63,314 nt of DNA from Paractinoplanes durhamensis (GTDB lineage Bacteria > Actinomycetota > Actinomycetes > Mycobacteriales > Micromonosporaceae), in NCBI RefSeq assembly GCF_016862175.1, contig NZ_BOML01000089.1, positions 1 through 63,314 of the forward strand, in the 5' to 3' direction. Positions within the stretch are counted from its first letter, which is position 1. Every line of letters begins with the position of its first letter. The translations under genes and the position numbers were made by a program. The notes under the pieces are model-generated. The model was not told where the DNA came from and did no database searches. It saw nothing but the letters and a program-made list of their open reading frames with translations. Below are positions 52,018 to 61,000 of the stretch, piece by piece.

Positions 52018-53510
52018 GCCTGCACGAGCTGGTCATCGCGGCCGCGCGGCGCGATCCGGAGGCGCTCGCCGTGGACGGACCGGCCGGCCGGCTGCGGTAC
52101 GGCGAGCTCGACCGGCAGGCCGACGTGCTGGCGCACCGGCTCGCCGCCGCCGGAGTGGGCCCGGGCGACCGGGTCATCGTCTGGGGTGGCAAGACGCCCG
52201 CGATCATCGTGGCCATGCAGGCCGTCCTGCGGCTCGGTGCGGCCTACGTCCCGGCCAACGCGAACACACCACCGGGCCGGACGGCCCTGATGGCCCGAAA
52301 CTGCGCCGCCCGCGCGGTCTGTGCCGCCGGCGACTTGTTCGGCCGGCTGGCCGACGACCTCGGGCCTGGCACCGCTCGGGTGAATCTCGACGAGCCGCTG
52401 GACGCCGGCGATCCCCCGGAGCCGGTAGACCATCCGGTCGCGCCCGACGACCTCGCCTACGTCCTCTACACCTCGGGTTCGACCGGCACGCCCAAGGGCG
52501 TGTGCATCACGCACCGCAACGCCCGCGCCTTCGTCGACTGGACCGTCGCCGAGCTGGCGGCCACCCCGGCGGATCGGTTCGCCAACCACGCGTCGTTCAC
52601 CTTCGACCTGTCGGTGCTGGATCTCTATGCGGCGTTCGCCGTCGGCGCGACGGTCTGCCCGATTCCCGCCGAACTCGCGTACGCGCCGCATGAGCTGGTC
52701 GCTCTGCTGCACGACGAGCGGATCACCGTCTGGTACTCGGTTCCGTCCGCGCTGGTCCTGATGATGCGCGACGGCGGCCTGCTCAATACCCCCGCGCCGG
52801 ATCATCTGCGCGCGGTGCTGTTCGCCGGCGAGCCGATGCCCATCGCGTACGTGCGGAAGCTGGCCGCCTGGACCCGCGCCCGGCTGCTGAACCTCTACGG
52901 CCCGACCGAGACCAACGTCTGCACGTTCCATGAGGTCGTCCCGGGCGACCTGCGACGCGACCGCCCGGTGCCGATCGGGCGCGCCACCTGTGGAGACAAG
53001 GTCTGGGCGGCTCGCATCGACGGTGCGGTGGCCGGACCGGGCGAGGAGGGGGAGCTGATGGTCGACGGCCCCACCGTCATGCACGGCTACTGGGGTCGGC
53101 CGCCGCAGCGTGGCTCCTACCCGACCGGCGACGTGGTGCGAGTGCTCGCGGACGGGTCGTTCGACTATGTCGGACGCAACGACCACATGGTGAAGGTCCG
53201 TGGCTACCGGGTCGAGCTGGGCGAGGTCGAGACCGTGCTCGGCAGCCACCCGGACGTCGCCCAGGTCGCGGTCGTCACCGCCGGGGAGGGGCTCGACCAG
53301 CGGCTGATCGCCTTCGTGGTGCCGGCGCCGGGCAGCACGGCCGGTGTGATCGCGCTCAAGGCGCACAGCAGCCGGCGTCTCGCCCCCTACATGATTCCCG
53401 ACGAGGTGCATTTCCGGGCCGAGCTGCCCAGGACGGCCAACGGCAAGGTCGACCGCAGCGCCCTCGTGGGTACCACCAACAGCCAAGTCCCTGAGGAGAG
53501 AACACCGTGA
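52014..53510 (+). CDS. Stand-alone amino-acid adenylation enzyme, probably L-prolyl-AMP ligase
   Basis: 498 residues from ATG 52014 (ATGA overlap). All adenylation cores are present: A3 YTSGSTGTPKG, A4/A5 FTFDLSVLDLYAAF and NLYGPTETNVC, A7 YPTGDVVR, A8 GRNDHMVKVRGYRVELGEVE, and A10 Lys in TANGKVDR. No carrier or condensation domain is attached. The layout beside a carrier protein and an acyl-CoA dehydrogenase is that of PltF/RedM/CloN4, which activate L-proline. The substrate call is inference from context; glycine, alanine or a beta-amino acid are alternatives. Confidence 0.87.
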   Translation: MSLHELVIAAARRDPEALAVDGPAGRLRYGELDRQADVLAHRLAAAGVGPGDRVIVWGGKTPAIIVAMQAVLRLGAAYVPANANTPPGRTALMARNCAARAVCAAGDLFGRLADDLGPGTARVNLDEPLDAGDPPEPVDHPVAPDDLAYVLYTSGSTGTPKGVCITHRNARAFVDWTVAELAATPADRFANHASFTFDLSVLDLYAAFAVGATVCPIPAELAYAPHELVALLHDERITVWYSVPSALVLMMRDGGLLNTPAPDHLRAVLFAGEPMPIAYVRKLAAWTRARLLNLYGPTETNVCTFHEVVPGDLRRDRPVPIGRATCGDKVWAARIDGAVAGPGEEGELMVDGPTVMHGYWGRPPQRGSYPTGDVVRVLADGSFDYVGRNDHMVKVRGYRVELGEVETVLGSHPDVAQVAVVTAGEGLDQRLIAFVVPAPGSTAGVIALKAHSSRRLAPYMIPDEVHFRAELPRTANGKVDRSALVGTTNSQVPEERTP

Positions 53511-53785
53511 CACAGCCCTTGTCGCAGGAACAGGTCACCGCGAACCTCATCGCCTTCGTCCGGGAGCGGTTCCTCTCCGGCGACCCGCAAGGGGAGCTGA
53601 CCGAGACCACGCCGCTGCTGGAATGGGGCATTCTCAACTCGCTCAACACCGCCACCCTGATCGGATACGTACGGGAGGAACTGGGCACCGCGATCCCGCT
53701 GTCCAAGGTGACCGCGACGACGTTCCGGGATGTCCGCAGCATCAGCGCGATGCTGTACGAGGCCGGCGAAGCAGCGAGCGCCTGA
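53507..53785 (+). CDS. Free-standing peptidyl/acyl carrier protein
   Basis: 92 residues; the start overlaps the adenylation gene stop. The phosphopantetheine site is LLEWGILNSLNTATLIG, where the usual Asp before the Ser is Asn. The ILxSLNT pattern is reminiscent of PltL/CloN5-type carriers that hold prolyl and pyrrolyl groups. The four-helix length is complete. It is the last gene of the four-gene starter operon, convergent with a KSI-fold gene 45 bp away. Confidence 0.9.
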   Translation: MTQPLSQEQVTANLIAFVRERFLSGDPQGELTETTPLLEWGILNSLNTATLIGYVREELGTAIPLSKVTATTFRDVRSISAMLYEAGEAASA

Positions 53786-53830
53786 CGGTGCGGCCGGTGG
53801 ACGCCAGGGGGTATCGCCGGCCCATCTTCC

Positions 53831-54319
53831 CTAGCGGTCCGCGGCGGACATGCGCGGTGGCACGGCGTCCTCGAGCACGGTGATGTCGGACCTGCCCCAG
53901 AACACCCGGACATGCTGCAGGAGCTGCTCGGGGCCGACCCGCATGACGCTGACCAGGCGGAATCGCAGCCGGGCAGCCTCCGGACGCCGCGGCGCCGCGA
54001 TCAGGCCCGCGGCCGCGAGCCCGGCGCCCATCGGCAGGTAGTCCAGGGTCGCCGTGACCGGCAGCGCGACGTGCCGGCCGTCCTGCGCAGCTGCCGGCAC
54101 CCCCGGAACCTCGTGCACCCGCGCGGCGATGGCCGTGGCCAGGTGTGTGCGCAACGCGGCCCGCCCGTGGACGGGCGTCCAGCCGACCGGATCTTCGAAC
54201 CGCACGTCCGGGGCGAACAGCTGGAGGACGCCGTCGACGTCCCCGGAGTTCATCAACCGGCAGTAATCCAGCGCCAGCCGCTTGCGCGTTGCCGCGTCGA
54301 CCAGCTCACCCGCGGGCAT
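53831..54319 (-). CDS. SnoaL/KSI-fold protein, candidate polyether epoxide hydrolase (second of a pair)
   Basis: 162 residues from ATG 54319, overlapping the upstream paralog by 14 bases; the open frame to 54394 is inside that gene. NTF2-like cone fold: RKRLALDYCRLMNSGDVDGV, LQLFAPDVRFEDPVGW, then VTATLDYLPMGAGLAAAG and VFWGRSDITVLED. The FEDPVG, DYLPMG and WG-xDITV elements correspond to MonBI/MonBII and Lsd19, which open epoxides to form ether rings in polyether ionophores. I recall the similarity from family knowledge and have not aligned it. Alternatives: a SnoaL-type aldol cyclase or a generic KSI-like protein. Confidence 0.75.
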   Translation of the reverse strand: MPAGELVDAATRKRLALDYCRLMNSGDVDGVLQLFAPDVRFEDPVGWTPVHGRAALRTHLATAIAARVHEVPGVPAAAQDGRHVALPVTATLDYLPMGAGLAAAGLIAAPRRPEAARLRFRLVSVMRVGPEQLLQHVRVFWGRSDITVLEDAVPPRMSAADR

Positions 54320-54782
54320 CCGTCGCCTCCATCGGTACGTCGAAGCGGTCGGCGACGGTGATCTCGTCCGTTCCCCAGTACGACTGCATCTCATCGATCA
54401 GTCCGTCCGCGCCGACCGCGATCACCATCACGTAGTCGATGCGCAGCACCTTCCCGTGGTCGCCGGCCGGGGCTTCCGGAAGGCCGAGGGCGGTCGTCAG
54501 CGGGTTGCCACGGATGTACGGCAGCACGCCGACCACCGGCACGGCCGCATGCCGGCCGTCCAGCGTCGCGACCGGGTCGCCCGGCAACTCGCGCACGCCC
54601 GTGGCGATCGCACCGGTAGCGTGCGCCCGCATCGCCTCGTGACCCTGCCGCACACCGGAGCCGACCGGGTCCTCGAAGCGGACGTCCGGCGAATACAGCC
54701 GCAGCAACCCGTCGAGATCGCGGGCGTTGATCCGCCGGCAGTGCTCGAGCGCCAGGGCCTTGACGGTCGCTTCGTCGGGCAC
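54306..54782 (-). CDS. SnoaL/KSI-fold protein, candidate polyether epoxide hydrolase (first of a pair)
   Basis: 158 residues from GTG 54782 with AAGGGG seven bases upstream. VKALALEHCRRINARDLDGL, LRLYSPDVRFEDPVGSGV, VVGVLPYIRGNPLT and MQSYWGTDEITVAD follow the same plan as its neighbour, and the two are clearly tandem paralogs, as MonBI and MonBII are in the monensin cluster. It would act on an epoxidised chain. No flavin epoxidase (MonCI-like) lies in the window, so one would be expected elsewhere in the cluster. Divergent from the polyketide synthase gene. Confidence 0.75.
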   Translation of the reverse strand: MPDEATVKALALEHCRRINARDLDGLLRLYSPDVRFEDPVGSGVRQGHEAMRAHATGAIATGVRELPGDPVATLDGRHAAVPVVGVLPYIRGNPLTTALGLPEAPAGDHGKVLRIDYVMVIAVGADGLIDEMQSYWGTDEITVADRFDVPMEATDARG

Positions 54783-55072
54783 CGGTCATCCCCTTCTCCG
54801 TGCGTCCGGTCGTCGGGTCCGGACCCATTGTCACCGGGATCGGCGATGCCCAGTACCCCTAGGGAAGGGCCTCGCCCCGTGATCGCCGGTTAGGGGTTGG
54901 CACCGTCCGGGCCGCTCGACAGGGTCGTAGTAAGGAGCCCGGGTCGGCGCTGTTCGCGGGGGATGGCCGGGCGCTCCGCAGTGGCGCATCCTGCCCACTT
55001 GCCAGCCCGGTGCGGTTTTCGCCGGCTGGTGTCACCTACAGCGTCGGCGACTGGAGTGAGGATTTGGGCGCC
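54783..55072. promoter_or_regulatory. Divergent promoter region between the KSI-fold genes and the polyketide synthase
   Basis: 290 bases with no gene. Starts for both directions lie at its ends. I see no clear operator palindrome. Confidence 0.4.
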
Positions 55073-58000
55073 GTGTCGGCACATGTGACACCGGAAAGCT
55101 CGGGGCTCGATGGTGCGGCCGGGGGTGGGCCGGAGGAGCCGGTTGCCATCGTCGGGCTCGCCTGCCGCCTGCCGGGCGCGGCCGACCCGGCCGCGCTGTG
55201 GTCGCTGCTGTGCGGCGGCGGCGACGCGGTCACCGACGTGCCCGCCGACCGCTGGGACACCAGCGGCCTGCCGGTGGAGACCACCCGCGGCGGTTTCCTC
55301 GACCAGGTGGACCAGTTCGATTCCGCCTTCTTCGGGATCTCGCCGCGCGAGGCCGCGGTCATGGACCCGCAGCAACGCCTGATGCTGGAGCTGTCCTGGG
55401 AAGCCCTGGAGGACGCGGCGATCGTGCCGTCGGCCCTCGACGGCCGGCCGGTGAGCGTCTACCTCGGCGCCATCGCCGACGACTACGCACGCCTGTTGCA
55501 GAGCTACGGACGCGCCGGCATCACCCAGCACTCGTCGACCGGCATCAACCGCGGCATCATCGCCAACCGCATCTCCTACGCGCTCGGCCTGACCGGACCG
55601 AGCCTCACCGTTGACGCGGCCCAGGCATCGTCCCTGGTCGCGGTGCAACTGGCCTGCGAGAGCCTGCGGCGCGGGGAGTCCGCGATCGCCCTCGCCGGCG
55701 GCGTCAACCTGATGATCGTCCCGTCCGCCTCGCTGGTCGTCGCGGAATTCGGCGCGCTGTCGCCGGACGGGCGCTGCTACACCTTCGACGCTCGGGCCAA
55801 CGGCTACGTCCGCGGCGAAGGCGGCGCCGTGGTCGTGCTGAAACCGCTGTCGGCGGCCCTCGCCGACGGCGACCCCGTCTACTGCGTCATTCGCGGCGGT
55901 GCGGTCAACAACGACGGCGCCGGCGACAGCCTCACCACGCCGAGCCAGGCGGGGCAGGAGGAGGTGCTGCGCCGGGCGTACGCGCAGGCCGGCGTCGACC
56001 CGCCGGCGGTGCAGTACGTCGAACTGCACGGCACCGGGACCCGGCGCGGTGACCCGGTCGAGGCGGCCGCTCTGGGTGCGGTGCTGGGCCGCCCCGGAAG
56101 CGCCGCACCGTTGCAGGTCGGGTCGGTGAAGACCAACATCGGCCACCTGGAGGGCGCGTCCGGCATCGCCGGGCTGGTCAAGGTCGCCCTGTCCCTGCGC
56201 CACCGCCGGCTGCCGGCGAGCCTGAACTTCGCCACCCCCCACCCGGACATCCCGTTCGACGCGCTCGGGCTGCGGGTGCGGGTGGAGACCGGGCCTTGGC
56301 CCGACCCCGAGCGAGCGCTGCTGGCCGGGGTGAGCTCGTTCGGGATGGGCGGCACCAACTGCCACCTGGTGCTCGCCGAGTCGCCCGGCGAGCACCGGGC
56401 GACCTTCCCGGACGCCGGAACGAAGCCCCAGGTGCTGCCGTTCGTCGTCGCCGCCCGCACCGCGGAGGCGGTACCGGCCCAGGCCGCCCGGCTGCGAGCC
56501 TGGCTGGACAACGAAACGCCGCACCTGTCCGACCTGGCGCACGCCTTGGCCACCACCCGCTCCGCGTTCGAGTACCGTGCGGCGGTCCTCGCCACCGACC
56601 GGGCGGAACTGGCCGCCGGGCTGGACTCCCTGGCCGCCGGCGGCCCGGCCGCCGGGACCGTCCGCGGCAGCGTCCTGGACGGCGGCACCGCGTTCCTGTT
56701 CACCGGCCAGGGCAGCCAGCGGCTGGGTCTGGGCCAGGAGCTCTACCCGGCGTACGACGGGTACGCCGCCGCTTTTGACGCCGCCTGCGCCGAGCTCGAC
56801 CGCCACCTGCCACGGCCGTTACGCGACGTCCTCTGGGGATCCGACCCGACGCTGCTGGACAGCACCGGCTGGGCGCAGCCGGCTCTCTTCGCCGTCGAGG
56901 TCGCCCTGTACCGGCTGGTCGAGTCGTGGGGGATCCGCCCCGATTACCTCCTCGGCCATTCGATCGGGGAGCTGGCCGCGGCTCACGTGTCCGGCGTGCT
57001 GACGCTGCCCGACGCCGCCGCGCTCGTCGCCGCCCGCGGCCGGCTCATGCAGTCGCTGCCGGCCGGCGGCGCGATGGTGGCCGTCGAGGCGAGTGAGGCG
57101 GAGGTCGTCGAGCGGTTGGCCGGGCTCGCCGATCGGGTGTCGCTGGCCGCCGTGAACGGTCCGGCCGCGGTCGTGCTCTCCGGCGACGAGCCGGCCGTCC
57201 TCGAAGAAGCCGCGTACTGGCGGGCGCAGGGCCGGCGGACCCGGCGGCTGCGGGTCAGCCACGCTTTCCACTCGCACCGCATGGAGCCCATGCTGGACGC
57301 GTTCGGTGAGGTGGCCGCGGGGCTGACTTACGCGGCGCCGACCGTGCCGATCGTGTCCAACCTGACCGGCGCGATCACCGAGCCCATCACCGCCGATTAC
57401 TGGGTCCGCCACGTCCGCGAGGCGGTGCGGTTCCACGACGGCGCCCGCGCATTGCATGCGGCAGGCGTGCGTACCTATCTGGAACTGGGCGCCGACGGGG
57501 CGCTCTCGGCCATGGCCCGCACCTGCCTGCCGGCCGAGGCGACCGCGTTCGTGCCGACGCTGCGCGACGGCCGCCCCGAGGTGCGGTCCATGATGAGCGC
57601 GCTGGCCCGGGCGCACACCCATGGTGTCGGCGTCGACTGGGACGCCCTGTTCACCGGCACCGCGCCGCGCTCGGTCCGGCTGCCCACACACGGATTCGAC
57701 CGCCGCCGCCACTGGGTCGACGGTACGGCGCAGCCCATCACGACCGCACCCGCCCAGCCCATCACGACCGCACCCGCGGCGCCCGGCACCGGCGGTGACG
57801 CGATCACCGACCCGCTCGACCTCGTGCGCTCCCACGTCGCGGACGTCCTCGACTACGACGAGCCGGCGCGGATCGAGGTGCGGCGCGCCTTCAAGGATCT
57901 CGGCTTCGACTCGCTCACCGGCCAGGAGTTGCTCGACCGGCTGTCGGCCGCGACCGGGCGGTCGCTGCCCAGCAGCCTGCTCTACGAACACCCGACACCA

Positions 58001-61000
58001 CTGGAACTCGCCCGGCATCTCGCCTCGCCGGCCGGCGACCACGACACGCCGGTCGCGACGACGACGCCCGGTGCGGACGATCCGATCGCCATCGTCGGCA
58101 TGGCGTGCCGCCTGCCCGGCGGCATCGGCTCGCCCGAACAGCTTTGGCAGTTGCTCGTCGCCCAGGGCGACGCCACCGGTGACTTCCCGGCCGACCGCGG
58201 CTGGGACCTGGACGGGCTTTACGACCCCGACCCCGACCGGGCCGGGCGCAGCTACGTCCGCCGCGGCGGCTTCCTCGACGCGGCCGGCTTCGACGCGGCG
58301 TTCTTCGGGATCTCTCCCCGCGAGGCGCTGGCCATGGACCCGCAGCAGCGGCTGCTGCTGGAGGTCTCGTGGGAGGTGGTCGAGCGGGCCGGCATCGACC
58401 CCGCATCACTGCGTGGCAGCGCCACCGGCGTCTTCGTCGGAACCACCTTTCAGGACTACGGGCCCCGCCTGCACGAGGGTTCCGGCGGCCTCGAAGGCCA
58501 CCTGCTCACCGGCAGCACGCCGAGCGTCGCCTCCGGCCGGGTGTCGTACGCGCTCGGCCTCGAGGGTCCCGCGGTGACCGTGGACACCGCTTGCTCGTCG
58601 TCGCTGGTCGCCCTCCACCTTGCCGCCCACTCGCTGCGTCGCGGGGAATGCACGCTGGCGGTGGCCGGCGGGGCGACGGTGATGGCCACCCCGGGCATGT
58701 TCGTGGAGCTGAGCCGGCAACGGGCCCTCGCCCCGGACGGGCGGTCGAAGGCGTTCGCGGACACCGCCGACGGCGCCGGCTGGGCGGAGGGCGTCGGGAT
58801 GCTGCTGCTGGAGCGGCTGTCGGACGCCCGCCGGCACGGGCACCGCGTGCTCGCGCTGATCCGCGGGTCGGCCACCAACCAGGACGGCGCGAGCAACGGC
58901 CTGTCCGCGCCCAGCGGCTCCGCCCAGCGGCGGGTGATCCGTCAGGCCCTGGCCGACGCCGGGCTCGGCCCCGCCGACGTCGACGTGGTGGAGGCGCACG
59001 GCACCGGCACCAGGCTGGGCGACCCGGTCGAGGCGCAGGCCCTGCTAGCCACCTACGGCCAGGACCGGCCCGGCGACCGCCCGCTCTGGCTCGGCTCGGT
59101 CAAGTCGAACATCGGGCACACCCAGGCCGCCGCCGGTGTCGCCGGTGTGATCAAGATGATGCTGGCGCTGCAGCACGAGATGCTGCCACCGACCCTGCAC
59201 GTCGATCGTCCCTCGACACGGGTGGACTGGACGGCGGGGCACGTCGCGCTGCTGACCTCGGCACAGTCATGGCCGCGGATCGGTCGTCCGCGCCGGGCCG
59301 GCGTGTCCTCGTTCGGCATCAGCGGCACCAACGCCCACCTCATCATCGAGCAGGCCCCCACGGCGTACGAGCCGGAGCCGGGACCCGAGCCGGCTGCGCT
59401 GCCCTGGCCGATCGCCGCCCGGACCCCAAAGGCCCTTCGCGCGTACGCGGATCGGGTCGCCGACACCATCGAAACCCGGACCGACCTGCCGCTCGACGCT
59501 CTCGCCGGTGCCTTGGCGGGGCGGTCGGCTCTGCCCCATCGCGCTGTGCTGGTGGCAACCGATCGGACCGGGGCCGTCGCCGGGATGCGAGCTCTCGCCG
59601 CGGGCGAACCGGTCGGCTCGATGGCCGGCGACGACCGGGTGGTACTGGTCTTCCCCGGGCAGGGCACCCAGTGGCGGGGCATGGCGCTGCAACTGCTCGA
59701 CAGCAGCCCCGCGTTCGCCGCCGAACTCGCCGTCGTGGCCGACGCCGTGCAGCGGTACGTGCCCTGGTCGGTGACCGACGTCCTGCGCTCCGGCGACGAC
59801 CTGCAGCGCATCGAGGTGCTGCAACCGGTCCTGTTCGCCTCGATGGTCGCCCTGGCCGGGCTGTGGCGCTCGTACGGGGTGCGGCCCGCCGCGGTCATCG
59901 GGCACTCCCAGGGCGAGATCGCCGCGGCCCACATCGCCGGAGCCTTCAGCCTCGACGACGCCGCGCGCCTCGTCGTGCTGCGCTCGGCGCTGTTCGCCCG
60001 GCGGCTGGTCGGCCACGGCGCCGTCGCCTCGGTGAACCTGGGCGCCGACGCGGTCGCCGACCGGATCGCCGACCGGCCCGGTCTGGCCGTGGCCGGGATC
60101 AACGGACCCTCGGCCACCGCCGTCTGCGGCGATGAGGAGGCCCTGCGGGAGCTGGTCGCCGCCTGCCAGGCCGACGGGGTGCGGGCCAGGGTCATCGGTT
60201 CCACGGTGGCCTCGCACGGCAGCCAGGTCGACCCCCTGCACGACGAGATCCTCGACCTGCTCGGCTGGGTGCGGCCGGTCAGCACCGACGTCCCGTTCTA
60301 CTCCACGGTCACCGGCGGCCTGCTGGACACCGCCGAACTGGACCCGGAGTACTGGTTCGCCAACGCCCGCCGGCCGGTGCTCTTCCAGGCCGCTGTGCAG
60401 GCCGCGTTCGGCGCCGGGCACCGGCTGTTCGTCGAGTCGAGCACCCACCCGGTCCTCACCGTCGGCATCGAGGAGACCGCCGAGCAGGCCGGCGTGCCGG
60501 TCGTTGCGGTGGGCACGCTGCGACGGGACGACGGTGGTCTCGACCGGTTCCTCACCTCCGTGGGCCAGGTGTTCACCGCTGGCGTGCCGGTGTCCTGGCA
60601 CCTGCCCACCGGCAACAGCGCCGATCTGCCGGCGTACCCGTTCCAGCACGAGCGGTTCTGGTTGGCGCCGCAGGCTTCCGGTGACGTGACCGCGGTCGGG
60701 CTCGCCGTCCCCGGCCACCCGTTGCTGGGGGCCACGGCGAAGCTCGTCGAGGCCGACAGCGTACTGCTGACCGGACGGCTGTCGCTGGCCACCCAGCCGT
60801 GGTTGGCCGACCACGGCGCCTTCGACACCGTCCTGCTGCCCGGCGCGGTCCTGGCCGAGCTGGCGGTGCGGGCCGGCGACGAGGTGGGCTGCGCCGGAGT
60901 GGAGGAGCTGACGCTCGAAGCGCCGCTGGTCCTGCCCAGGCGAGGCGCGGTGAACGTACAGGTGCTCGTTCAGGCGGCCGATGACACGGGCCGCCGGCCG

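Noticed and set aside
57731..57777. 23-bp tandem repeat considered as a regulatory or recombination site
   Set aside because: It lies in the coding linker between AT and ACP and encodes a Pro/Thr/Ala-rich spacer, a common place for repeat expansion.
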